A DNA stretch of 64,000 nt from Leptobacterium_A meishanense (GTDB lineage: Bacteria > Bacteroidota > Bacteroidia > Flavobacteriales > Flavobacteriaceae), in assembly GCF_037645805.1 (NCBI RefSeq), contig NZ_JBBEXE010000007.1, forward strand, positions 61,066-125,065. The letters run 5' to 3'. Made by a program: the position numbers and the translations under genes. Of this stretch, positions 16,975 to 27,100 are shown one piece after another. The notes under the pieces were generated by a model, which worked only from the letters and a program-made list of their open reading frames with translations, did not search any database and had not been told where the DNA came from. Position 1 is the first letter of the stretch; every line of letters begins with the position of its first letter.

Positions 16975-19275
16975 ATGAAGTTTATACAAAGAAAATGGGT
17001 TAATATATTTTTATTGTTCCCGGTAATTGTTTCATCACAATCATTTGAAACGAACTGGCAAGGACATTTTTCATACAATAATGTAAAAGAAGTCATTATT
17101 GATGGAGATAGAATATATGCAGCTTCTGAAAACGCATTCTTTATATACGATAAGCGCACAAAAGAACTCATTTCCAAATCTACTGTTAATGGATTGTCAG
17201 GAGAAACAATCAGCACCATCCATTATGATGAAGCAACAGATAAATTAGTGTTAGGAGATGATACGGGATTAATAGAGGTTTTTGATCTTTTTCAAGATGA
17301 AGTACTTGGAGTAGTCGATATTTTGAATAAACAAACGATTCAGCCTGACAATAAAAGAATCAATCATATAATGGAATATGACAGATTGCTTTTTATTGCT
17401 TCCGATTTTGGCATATCACTATATAATATAGAACAACTAGAGTTTGATGATACCTATTTTATTGGAAATAATGGGGAACAAATAAAAGTAAGACAAACAA
17501 CAATTTTTGAAGGCTATATTTATGCAGCTACAGAAGAAGGGGTTTATAAAGCTCCTATAAATGACGAGAACCTTATAGATTTTAATCGCTGGGAACAAAT
17601 AAACACTTTAAATTGGAGAGGGGTACAGGTTTTTAACAACACACTTTATGCGCTGGCAAACAACAGAAGGCTTTTTGAATATAATGGTACAACCTTTGTT
17701 AGCATTAATGATCATATAGGGGCAGTAAAAAATTTTAAAGCAACTACAGAGCACCTTATAGTGACTACGACAACAAACATATATATTTATGACCAGAATT
17801 TAACACAAATAGCAAACATTTCAGCGATACCAGATTTTGAGCCTATTCAATTTAATACAGCAATAACAAGTGGAGGCGAACTGTATATAGGCACGAGTAG
17901 TTTTGGGATATTAAGTACAACTATAAACAACCCGCTAATTGCAGAAGAGATACACCCCCAAGGGCCATTATTAAATAGTGCTTTTTCTATAAGGGCTCTA
18001 CCAAATGAATTATGGGTTGTGTTTGGAGAGCACACAGTCTTTTATAACCCTTTTCCACTTAATAGCAGAGGAATTAGTCACTTAAAAGAAAACACATGGG
18101 TCAATATTCCATTTGAAGATCTTTTTGATGCACGCTCTTTGGTATATGTTACCCCTAACCCTGATAACACTGATCAAGTTTTTGTAAGTTCATTTTATTC
18201 CGGACTTATTCAGATAGAAGATGAAATACCTACCATAATATATAATACAACGAACAGTAGTTTAGAATCATTGGACAATGGCAATCCTAATGCTCCCGAT
18301 ATTCGTATTGGCGGAACTGCTTTTGATAGGGAAGGAAATTTATGGATATTAAACACTTTTGTGGAAGAAGCATTAAAAATGCGTACAGCTTCCGGGCAAT
18401 GGTCTTCATTTGATATAGGGGACATTGTACCTGCGGAGTTAAACAATTTGGGGTTCAAAGAAATTGTAATAGACCGGAATAATTATAAATTTTTTACTTC
18501 TGTACGAAAAGGAGTGATTGGCTTTTTTGAAAACAATGGTTCACCTCTATTGGGGAATATTGAAGAAGGGGAGAACATAGGCAATTTACCATCAAGTGAT
18601 GTAAGAGCATTGGCAATTGATACTGGAGGCCAACTATGGATAGGGACAACCAGAGGACTTAGGGTGCTCTTTAGTACCGGTGATTTTTTCAATGAAGAGA
18701 ATCTACAGGCAGAGCCTGTCATTATTTTAGATGATGGAACCCCCAGCGAACTTCTTTTTGATCAGTTTATCAATGATATTTTTGTGGATGGATCTAACAA
18801 TAAGTGGATTGCTACAGATGATTCAGGAGCTTTTTATGTATCTTCAGATGGTAGAGAAACCATTTATCATTTTACAAAGGAGAATTCACCACTTCCTTCA
18901 AACTCAGTAAACGCTATAGAAGTTGATGGAGAGACAGGAAAAGTTTATTTTGCCACATCAAACGGGATTGTGTCTTTTCAAGGGAATGCTGTAGCACCTG
19001 CTGAAATACTAAATGATGTTTATACTTTTCCAAACCCAGTTCGCCCCGGATATATAGGAAATGTTACTATTACAGGATTAGTAAGAAATGCGAATGTAAA
19101 AGTAACTGATATAGAAGGAAACCTTGTTTTTGAAACCCGTGCAGAAGGCGGAAGCGTTCAATGGGATTTAACAGCTTTTGGGCGTCATAAAGTAGCTTCC
19201 GGGGTATATATGGTCTTAATCTCTAATGAAGATGGTACAGACACCAATGTTTCTAAAATAATGGTCATCCGGTAA
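16975..19275 (+). CDS. porZ: PorZ-like type IX secretion accessory protein (two beta-propellers plus CTD)
   Basis: The start is set at MKFIQRKWVNIFLLF, where a signal peptide ends at VIVSSQ; an upstream ATG at 16903 lies in the gdhA terminator. The 766-residue protein has two sets of propeller-like repeats of the Reg_prop type (GQLWIGTTRGLRVLF, NKWIATDDSGAFYV, GKVYFATSNGIVSF). It ends with a T9SS type A-like sorting domain that begins VYTFPNPVRPGY and closes SKIMVIR. This size and architecture match PorZ, a surface-exposed T9SS component that delivers anionic lipopolysaccharide for cargo anchoring in Porphyromonas. The stop codon overlaps the recO start (TAATG). The PorZ identity is inferred from architecture and neighbours. 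Confidence 0.78.
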   Translation: MKFIQRKWVNIFLLFPVIVSSQSFETNWQGHFSYNNVKEVIIDGDRIYAASENAFFIYDKRTKELISKSTVNGLSGETISTIHYDEATDKLVLGDDTGLIEVFDLFQDEVLGVVDILNKQTIQPDNKRINHIMEYDRLLFIASDFGISLYNIEQLEFDDTYFIGNNGEQIKVRQTTIFEGYIYAATEEGVYKAPINDENLIDFNRWEQINTLNWRGVQVFNNTLYALANNRRLFEYNGTTFVSINDHIGAVKNFKATTEHLIVTTTTNIYIYDQNLTQIANISAIPDFEPIQFNTAITSGGELYIGTSSFGILSTTINNPLIAEEIHPQGPLLNSAFSIRALPNELWVVFGEHTVFYNPFPLNSRGISHLKENTWVNIPFEDLFDARSLVYVTPNPDNTDQVFVSSFYSGLIQIEDEIPTIIYNTTNSSLESLDNGNPNAPDIRIGGTAFDREGNLWILNTFVEEALKMRTASGQWSSFDIGDIVPAELNNLGFKEIVIDRNNYKFFTSVRKGVIGFFENNGSPLLGNIEEGENIGNLPSSDVRALAIDTGGQLWIGTTRGLRVLFSTGDFFNEENLQAEPVIILDDGTPSELLFDQFINDIFVDGSNNKWIATDDSGAFYVSSDGRETIYHFTKENSPLPSNSVNAIEVDGETGKVYFATSNGIVSFQGNAVAPAEILNDVYTFPNPVRPGYIGNVTITGLVRNANVKVTDIEGNLVFETRAEGGSVQWDLTAFGRHKVASGVYMVLISNEDGTDTNVSKIMVIR

Positions 19276-19991
19276 TGCTCATAACTACAAAAGCCATTGT
19301 CATATCCGCTTTAAAATATGGAGATAATAGCCTGATTGTAAAATGCTATACAGAAATAGCAGGGATAAAGACCTATTTATTAAAAAGTATACTATCCTCC
19401 AGAAAAGGGAAAATAAAAGCAGCATACTTTCAGCCACTTACCCAATTAGAAATAGTGGCCAACCATAAAAATAAAGGAACGTTAGAATATATAAGAGAAG
19501 TAAAAATAAGCTGTCCGTACCATCATGTTCATACAGATATTAAAAAAAATGCTATTGCATTATTTCTTTCAGAAATGTTGAATGCCGTTTTACAAGAAGA
19601 GGAAAAAGACAAAGCGCTATTTATCTATTTAGAGGAAGCGCTCCAGTGGTTTGACGCAAATGAAGAAATTGCTAATTTTCATATTGTATTTCTCCTTAAC
19701 TTGACAAAATATTTAGGGTTTTACCCTGATGTTTCCAACTCAGAATACCCTTATTTTGATTTGTTAGAAGGAGCTTTTACCAAACGGCTATCATTAAATA
19801 GTATTACAGGAGAAGAGTTGAAAACCTTTAACCAGGCTTTAGGTATAATTTTTGATGATATTAACACCATAAAACTAACAAAAACCAGCCGGCAATCGTT
19901 ACTAAATGTTATCATTAACTATTTTCGGCTACATTTGCAGGAATTTAATAAACCTAGGTCACTTTCAGTATTGCATGAAGTATTTAGCTGA
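19275..19991 (+). CDS. recO: DNA repair protein RecO
   Basis: RecO helps RecR load RecA on SSB-coated single-stranded DNA. The 238-residue protein starts with the OB-fold domain (TTKAIVISALKYGDNSLIVK) and continues as an alpha-helical bundle. The zinc-binding cysteines found in some RecO proteins are absent. It overlaps porZ by one base and is followed after one base by the TonB receptor start, so these three genes are probably co-transcribed. Confidence 0.88.
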   Translation: MLITTKAIVISALKYGDNSLIVKCYTEIAGIKTYLLKSILSSRKGKIKAAYFQPLTQLEIVANHKNKGTLEYIREVKISCPYHHVHTDIKKNAIALFLSEMLNAVLQEEEKDKALFIYLEEALQWFDANEEIANFHIVFLLNLTKYLGFYPDVSNSEYPYFDLLEGAFTKRLSLNSITGEELKTFNQALGIIFDDINTIKLTKTSRQSLLNVIINYFRLHLQEFNKPRSLSVLHEVFS

Positions 19992-19992
19992 T

Positions 19993-22395
19993 ATGAACAA
20001 AATAAATATTCTCTTTTTTTTTCTTTCTGTACAAATCACCTGTGGCCAATCAGTTAAGATAATTGATAGGGAAACTCAAGAACCGCTTTCCAATGTTGCC
20101 GTATACAATCAAGAGCAAACCAAAACAATAATTTCTGATATAGAAGGAAATGTAGACCTTTTTGAGTTTAGTGAAACAGAACGTATATTTTTTAAATTGT
20201 ATGGTTACAATCTGGAGAAACTGTCCAAAAAACAAGCCATAGAAAAAGGGAAAGTATATCTCTATCCAAAATCAGAAGAGCTTGATGAGGTAATTATATC
20301 CATATCTAAGTGGGAACAGCAAAAACGAGATATTCCTCAGAAAATAACTTCTGTAAAATCAGGATTGGTAACCTTTAGCAATCCACCTACAGCAGCCGAT
20401 TTTTTACAAAACAGCGGACAAGTATTTGTGCAAAAAAGCCAATTAGGCGGAGGGAGTCCTATGATAAGGGGATTTTCTACTAATAGGCTATTATTAACGA
20501 TAGATGGAGTTCGTATGAATACGGCTATCTTTAGAGGGGGAAATGTGCAAAATGTAATCTCAATAGACCCTTTTAACATACAACGTACCGAAGTAGTATT
20601 TGGAGCAGGCTCAGTTATTTATGGAAGTGATGCCGTAGGAGGAGTTATGAACTTTTATACAAAAGCCCCTAGAGCGTCATACAATGGTGAATTCGAAATA
20701 AGAAGCTCGATAACTACTCGGTATGCTACCGCTAATGATGAAAAAACAGGACATATAGACCTCGAACTATCGACTGAAAAATGGGGATTTCTTAGTAGTG
20801 TCAGCTATACAGATTTTGGCGATTTGAGGATGGGCAACCACGGACCTGTAGCGTATCTTCGGAATGAATATGTAGAAAGGGTCAATAATCAAGATGTAAT
20901 AACTCAAAATGACGAACCTAGGGTTCAAAAACCAACAGCATATGATCAGATCAACTTTTTACAAAAAATAAAATATACGCCTAATAAAAAATGGGATTTT
21001 AACTTAGGGGTTCATTACTCTAGTACCTCTGATTATGCCCGTTATGACCGCCTATTAAGGTATCGGGACGGATTGCCCCGTTCCGCAGAATGGTACTATG
21101 GCCCACAGCGCTGGCTCATGACCAACTTTCAAATCAATAAAAGCGGAAATGGAAAGCTATATAACCATTTACAATTAACGACAGCGTATCAGCATTTTGA
21201 AGAAAGCCGTAACGATCGGGATTTTCAAAGCGATCTTCTTAATAAAACCAAAGAAAAAGTAGGGGCATATTCGGTAAACCTAGATTTTGAAAAGAAAATT
21301 CATGAAAAAACAGATTTTTTCTACGGATTAGAATATATATACAATATAGTTGATTCCGAAGGAAATACGTTAAACATCAATACCAGAGAAACAGCAGAAG
21401 CTCCTTCCCGTTATCCGGATGGTGCTACTTGGCAATCTTTTGCGGCCTATGCCAATTGGCAATATAAATTTCGACCAAACCTTACATTGCTCTCGGGAGT
21501 ACGGTACAGTCATGTATGGTTAGATGCCGATTTTGACAATACATTTTTTGATTTTCCTTTCAACAAAGCAGAAGTAAATACAGGTGCTTTTACCGGAAGT
21601 GTGGGGATAAGCTGGTTGCCCGAAGAAACCTTACAGATAACACTTAATGGCACTACTGCTTTTCGGGCCCCGAACGTAGATGATATAGGGAAAATTTTTG
21701 ATTCGGAACCTGGGGCAGTAGTAGTTCCTAACCCTGATTTAAAAAAAGAATACGCCTATAATATTGAATTTGGAATTAGAAAGAACTTTTACGACAAAGT
21801 AATGTTTAGTTTCACAACATTTTATACTATGTTAAACGATGCTTTGGTGCGCCGTGATTTTCAGCTAAATGGGCAAACCATGATCGATTTTCAAGGGGAA
21901 CTCAGCACCGTACAAGCTATCCAAAATGCTGCAAAGGCAAAATCCTATGGTTTTGAATTTGGATTAGAAACTTATTTTTCAGAAAGACTTTCTTTCACTT
22001 CGCATTTGACAATCACCAAAGGAGAAGAAGAGCTTGACAATGGTGAAACAGCACCACTTCGCCATGCAGCACCCTTATTTGGAGATGCTCATCTCCTATG
22101 GAAAAATGATCGGTGGAAAATTGATCTGTTTGCCAATTACAATGGAGAAATTGCTTTTGAAGATTTAGCACCTTCTGAACAAAATAAACCCTTTCTCTAT
22201 GCGATTGATGAAAACGGGTTACCGTTTTCACCCTCTTGGTATACTTTTAACTTACGAACGCAGTACCGCATCTCAGAAAAAATAGAAACCAACATTGCAT
22301 TGGAAAACATTACAGATCAGCGCTATCGCTCCTATTCCTCAGGAATTGCTGCTCCCGGAAGGAACTTGATCATAAGTTTGAAAATGGAACTCTAA
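19993..22395 (+). CDS. TonB-dependent receptor, haemoglobin/transferrin/lactoferrin type
   Basis: The start is set at MNKINILFFFLSV one base after the recO stop; the upstream in-frame ATG lies inside recO. The 800-residue protein has a signal peptide ending ITCGQ, then a CarboxypepD_reg-like domain (residues ~20-95). The plug follows, with GGGSPMIRGFSTNRLLLTID and VFGAGSVIYGSDAVGGVMNF, and then a 22-strand-type barrel ending in SLKMEL. The plug sequence and the conserved C-terminal ALENITDQRYRSYSSG resemble haem/haemoglobin receptors. Substrate is inferred; no haem lyase or TonB gene is adjacent. Confidence 0.85.
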   Translation: MNKINILFFFLSVQITCGQSVKIIDRETQEPLSNVAVYNQEQTKTIISDIEGNVDLFEFSETERIFFKLYGYNLEKLSKKQAIEKGKVYLYPKSEELDEVIISISKWEQQKRDIPQKITSVKSGLVTFSNPPTAADFLQNSGQVFVQKSQLGGGSPMIRGFSTNRLLLTIDGVRMNTAIFRGGNVQNVISIDPFNIQRTEVVFGAGSVIYGSDAVGGVMNFYTKAPRASYNGEFEIRSSITTRYATANDEKTGHIDLELSTEKWGFLSSVSYTDFGDLRMGNHGPVAYLRNEYVERVNNQDVITQNDEPRVQKPTAYDQINFLQKIKYTPNKKWDFNLGVHYSSTSDYARYDRLLRYRDGLPRSAEWYYGPQRWLMTNFQINKSGNGKLYNHLQLTTAYQHFEESRNDRDFQSDLLNKTKEKVGAYSVNLDFEKKIHEKTDFFYGLEYIYNIVDSEGNTLNINTRETAEAPSRYPDGATWQSFAAYANWQYKFRPNLTLLSGVRYSHVWLDADFDNTFFDFPFNKAEVNTGAFTGSVGISWLPEETLQITLNGTTAFRAPNVDDIGKIFDSEPGAVVVPNPDLKKEYAYNIEFGIRKNFYDKVMFSFTTFYTMLNDALVRRDFQLNGQTMIDFQGELSTVQAIQNAAKAKSYGFEFGLETYFSERLSFTSHLTITKGEEELDNGETAPLRHAAPLFGDAHLLWKNDRWKIDLFANYNGEIAFEDLAPSEQNKPFLYAIDENGLPFSPSWYTFNLRTQYRISEKIETNIALENITDQRYRSYSSGIAAPGRNLIISLKMEL

Positions 22396-22407
22396 AAAGG
22401 AGATAAA

Positions 22408-22438
22408 AACCCTCTGGACAGCTAGTCTCAGAGGGGTT
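22408..22438. terminator. Hairpin between convergent genes, possible bidirectional terminator
   Basis: AACCCTCTG (22408-22416) pairs with CAGAGGGGTT (22429-22438) with one bulged G. An A-rich stretch lies upstream and T-rich sequence downstream, as for a weak bidirectional terminator between the TonB receptor and the FG-GAP protein. Confidence 0.5.
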
Positions 22439-22461
22439 GTTCTAAGTTTTATGAGTATGGA

Positions 22462-23949
22462 TTACTCCACAATCATTTTTAAAGTTTTTGTTTCATTCCC
22501 TGCCTTAAGAGTAACAACATAAATGCCTGCAGTTAAAGGGTTGGTAAGCACTATTTCTCTTCCTGCCTCGTATTGTTGTTGATGTACTTGTTGCCCCAGT
22601 AAATTGTTTATAGTAACCGTAATAGGGCTGTTGGTATTGGCTAATTTAATAACAGCCTCACCATTACTGGGATTGGGGTATAAAACAACTCCCTTTGCAA
22701 AAAAGCTACTATCAATACTAAGAACAGGGTCGGCATATACACGTACATGACCGGAAGCATTTCCTCCTCCATCATTAAAAAGAGCTCCTATAATAACCCG
22801 TGTCCCAAAATCACTAATAGCTACAGCATCTCCAGAAAAATCACTAGCTAACTCTCCATCAATGTCACTTCCTTGTTGTGCCCATGTTGCGCCATTATAA
22901 ATATATACCCTAGCATGACCAACACCACTGTTATTATTATCAGCACCAATAACTATGGTGTTTCCATCACTGCTAATGTCAACAGAGCTACCAGACTGAT
23001 CCCCCGGGGCTTCTCCAAAAATATCCGGTCTTGCAACCCACGATCCTGTATAATCAAATACTTTTACATAACCACGATTATCGGAGATGTTTCCTGTAGT
23101 TTCATCATTAAAAGGCCCTCCGGCAGCCAATACACTCCCATCGTTATTAAGGCTAACAGCTGTTCCTAGTTTATCTTCTGCAAGACCATCAATGTCAACG
23201 CTCAATTGAGCCCATGTTGCTCCATTGTAGCGATAGACTTCTACACTACCGGAATCGTTTCCTCCTCCGTCATTAAAGGCTGCCCCAATAGCAACAGTAG
23301 TTCCATCATTACTGAGACTAATAGCTCCACCAAACTGATCATTGGCGGCTTCTCCAAAAAATTCCCCGATCAAATTCCAACTACCGGTTTGAAATTGATA
23401 GACACGGGCTACTCCTGTAAGAGAATTATTAAAAGGTCCTCCAATAGCAATAGTATTTCCATCTCCACTGATACTAATACTTCTTCCTGAGAGATCCCCG
23501 GCATTTCCATCAATATTACCTCCTTTTAAGTCCCACTGATTCAATCCTGTATTATAGGTAAATACCTGAACTCTCCCTGAGTTACTACCATTTCCGTCAT
23601 TTTGGGGGGCACCTACTGCTATCGTATTTCCATCATCACTGATGCTAGCAGCCCAACCTAAATTATCATTAGCGGTTTCTCCATCAATATTCCCTCCTTT
23701 TTGAAACCATGCAGAACCATCAAAAGCATATACCTGTGCTAAACCTGCTCCACTCCCATTAGGGCCATTATAAAATCGAGCCCCTGCTATTATGGTATTT
23801 CCATTGGAATTTATAGCAACAGAAGAACCAAATTGTGCATTGGCACTAGGGCCATCAATATCTGCACCTAGTAATGTCCACGCTTGTCCATATACATGGA
23901 TTATTGTGCAGAGTAATAAAGTTGTTGTTAAAAGTAAAAGTTTTTTCAT
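22462..23949 (-). CDS. T9SS type A cargo with seven FG-GAP-like repeats
   Basis: This 495-residue secreted protein has a signal peptide ending IHVYGQ. Seven consecutive repeats of about 50-58 residues follow, each with a W at the start, then DIDG or FGE, GxxVxIS, DGNTIxIGA and a closing VxVY strand. Seven repeats fit a closed seven-bladed beta-propeller. The last ~75 residues are a T9SS type A sorting domain (VVLYPNPSNGEAVIKL to KTLKMIVE). The protein is expected on the cell surface; ligand or activity is unknown. FG-GAP loops often bind calcium, but the acidic loops here were not checked individually. Confidence 0.85.
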   Translation of the reverse strand: MKKLLLLTTTLLLCTIIHVYGQAWTLLGADIDGPSANAQFGSSVAINSNGNTIIAGARFYNGPNGSGAGLAQVYAFDGSAWFQKGGNIDGETANDNLGWAASISDDGNTIAVGAPQNDGNGSNSGRVQVFTYNTGLNQWDLKGGNIDGNAGDLSGRSISISGDGNTIAIGGPFNNSLTGVARVYQFQTGSWNLIGEFFGEAANDQFGGAISLSNDGTTVAIGAAFNDGGGNDSGSVEVYRYNGATWAQLSVDIDGLAEDKLGTAVSLNNDGSVLAAGGPFNDETTGNISDNRGYVKVFDYTGSWVARPDIFGEAPGDQSGSSVDISSDGNTIVIGADNNNSGVGHARVYIYNGATWAQQGSDIDGELASDFSGDAVAISDFGTRVIIGALFNDGGGNASGHVRVYADPVLSIDSSFFAKGVVLYPNPSNGEAVIKLANTNSPITVTINNLLGQQVHQQQYEAGREIVLTNPLTAGIYVVTLKAGNETKTLKMIVE

Positions 23950-24058
23950 TTCTCCCGGTTTTTATTAAAAAAATGTTCTTACAAAGAAATGAGAATTAAA
24001 CAGAACTTCCCATAAAAAAATAAAAAAGGGAAAACAAACTAAATATAGGGGGAAACAA

Positions 24059-24084
24059 CATATGTTTTGATATAGAAACATATG
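24059..24084. promoter_or_regulatory. 9-bp inverted repeat between divergent genes
   Basis: CATATGTTT (24059-24067) and AAACATATG (24076-24084) are exact inverted repeats with an 8-base spacer, followed on the plus strand by a T-rich run. It lies between the FG-GAP gene and ileS and could be an operator or a terminator-like hairpin. Confidence 0.35.
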
Positions 24085-24128
24085 GCGTTTTTTCTTTTCT
24101 TAAAATCTTTCAATTCATTGAAATTTAG

Positions 24129-24136
24129 TATTTTCG
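24129..24136 (+). promoter_or_regulatory. -7-like promoter element for ileS
   Basis: TATTTTCG followed by CA is one base from TANNTTTG and lies 32 bases before the ileS ATG. The same TTCGC variant precedes the TonB receptor at 46035. Confidence 0.35.
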
Positions 24137-24168
24137 CACACTTAATTTAGCATAGGAATTATTAAAAA

Positions 24169-27100
24169 ATGAAGTTTGCAGAATACAAAGGATTGGATTT
24201 ACCCAAAGTAGCTGAAGAGGTATTGGCATTTTGGGAAGAAAACAACATCTTTCAAAAAAGTATTGTTGCCCGAGAAGGAAAGAAACCTTTTGTATTTTAT
24301 GAAGGACCACCATCTGCAAATGGCCTTCCGGGCATTCACCACGTGATGGCACGTGCCATTAAAGATATTTTTTGCCGTTATAAAACACAGAAAGGATATC
24401 AGGTAAAACGTAAAGCCGGTTGGGATACTCATGGCTTGCCCATTGAACTGGGTGTGGAAAAAGAACTTGGTATCACCAAAGAAGATATTGGCACAAAAAT
24501 TTCTATAGAGGATTATAACAAAGCTTGCAAAAAAGCGGTAATGCGCTATACTGGTGTATGGAATGACATGACACGCAAAATAGGTTATTGGGTAGATATG
24601 GACGATCCTTACATCACTTACAAATCCAAATACATGGAAAGCGTATGGTGGCTGCTCAAACAAATTTATGACAAAGACCTTCTTTATAAAGGCTACACCA
24701 TACAACCCTATTCACCTAAGGCAGGAACAGGGTTAAGTTCGCACGAACTCAATCAGCCCGGAACATACCAAGATGTAACAGATACTACCGTAACGGCACA
24801 ATTTAAAGCAAAAAAAGAAACACTTCCTAAATTCTTGAAAGACTATGGCGATATTCACTTTTTAGCATGGACAACCACGCCATGGACATTGCCTAGCAAT
24901 ACCGCACTTACCGTAGGGCCAAAAATTGATTATGTATTAGTAAAGACATTCAATCAATATACACACCAACCTATACATGTTGTTTTGGCAAAAGCATTGG
25001 TAACCAAACAATTTACAGGAAAATATGAACAGGCAGATGATGAAAGCGAATTAAATTATAAAGAGGGAGATAAAAAAATCCCATTTGAGATACTTAAAGA
25101 ATTTAAAGGAAAAGATGTTGTTGGCACAAAATACGAACAACTGCTACCTTACGCACTTCCGTATCAACATCCCGAAAATGCTTTCCGTATTATTTCCGGC
25201 GATTTTGTAACCACTGAGGATGGTACCGGAATTGTACATACAGCCCCTACTTTTGGAGCCGATGATGCCAAAGTAGCGAAAGAAGCCAGTCCAGAAGTTC
25301 CCCCCATGTTGGTGCTGGATGAAAACAACAATCCGGTTCCATTGGTAGACCTTCAAGGAAAATTTCGATCCGAAATGGGAGAGCTTGCTGGGAAATATGT
25401 AAAAAATGAATACTATGCTGATGGAGAAGCCCCTGAAAAATCGGTAGATGTAGAAATAGCAATTCGGTTAAAAGAAGAAAACAAAGCTTTTAAAGTAGAG
25501 AAGTATGTACATAGCTACCCTAATTGCTGGCGTACTGATAAACCCATATTGTATTATCCGTTAGATTCTTGGTTTATAAAAGCCACTGCTGTAAAAGACC
25601 GGATGTTTGAACTAAACCAGACCATCAACTGGAAACCCAAGGCTACCGGTGAAGGGCGTTTTGGGAATTGGCTGGCCAATGCAAACGACTGGAACCTGTC
25701 ACGTTCCCGGTTTTGGGGCATCCCATTGCCTATATGGCGGACAGAAGACGGAAAAGAAGAAATCATAATTGGCTCAGTATCCCAGCTTAAAGAAGAAATG
25801 CAAAAATCAGTTGCTGCAGGGCATATGAAAGAAGCTATTTTTTCTGATTTTGAACTAGGAAACATGAGCGATGCCAATTATGAAAAGATAGACTTACATA
25901 AAAATGTAGTAGATCAAATTGTATTAGTGGCACTCTCAGGGAACCCCATGAAGCGGGAACCGGATTTGATTGATGTATGGTTTGATAGCGGGTCTATGCC
26001 ATACGCACAATGGCATTACCCTTTTGAAAATAAAGAAAAGATAGATAAGGGAGAAGCGTTCCCTGCTGACTATATAGCAGAAGGTGTTGACCAAACGCGA
26101 GGATGGTTCTATACACTCCATGCGATTGCAACGATGGTTTTTGATTCAGTGGCCTATAAAAATGTAGTTTCCAATGGATTGGTATTGGACAAAAATGGAC
26201 AAAAAATGTCTAAACGTTTGGGGAATGCCGTAGACCCATTTAAAACTATAAACCAGTACGGGGCAGATGCTACCCGTTGGTATATGATCAGCAATGCAAA
26301 TCCTTGGGACAATTTAAAATTTGATGAAGAAGGGATTGCTGAGGTACGCCGAAAGTTTTTTGGCACACTATACAATACCTACTCTTTTTTCAGCCTGTAT
26401 GCCAATATTGATAATTTTACATACGCAGAAGGCACTATTCCTTTGAATGAGCGCCCTGAAATTGACCGGTGGATATTGTCTGAACTTCATTCGTTAATAA
26501 AAAAGGTAGATGCATTTTATGCAGACTACGAGCCTACAAAAGCTGCAAGGGCTATAACTGATTTTGTACAGGAAAACCTGAGCAACTGGTTTGTACGATT
26601 AAGTAGAAGACGTTTTTGGAAAGGCGATTATGAACAAGATAAAATAGCAGCCTACCAAACATTATACGATTGTCTTTTAACAGTAGCAAAACTGGGGGCA
26701 CCTATTGCACCATTCTATATGGACCGTTTATATAAAGATTTAACAAGAGCTACTCAGAGAGAAACTTGTGAAAGTGTACATTTAGCTGACTTCCCGAAAT
26801 TTGACGAATTGTTTGTTGACGAAGTGCTGGAACGCAAAATGGAAAAAGCACAAACCATTTCGTCATTAGTACTTTCACTAAGGAAAAAAGAGAAAATAAA
26901 AGTACGCCAACCACTAAAAAAGATTATTATCCCAATACTTGATAAAACACAAAGGCAAGAAATCGAAGCCGTTTCAGATTTAATAAAAGCAGAAGTCAAT
27001 GTAAAAGAAATAGAACTTTTGGACGATGCTTCAGCACTTTTAGTGAAACAGATAAAACCTAATTTTAAAATATTAGGGCCTCGTTACGGAAAAGATATGA

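Noticed and set aside
22462..23949. Regularly spaced similar DNA segments suggesting a CRISPR array or tandem repeat
   Set aside because: The spacing of about 150-175 bases follows the protein repeats, the units differ widely, and a single long reading frame with signal peptide and T9SS tail runs through them.
24059..24168. A T-box or other riboswitch in front of ileS
   Set aside because: No T-box consensus or antiterminator structure is visible; the hairpin lies upstream of the promoter-like element, so it would not be in the ileS leader.
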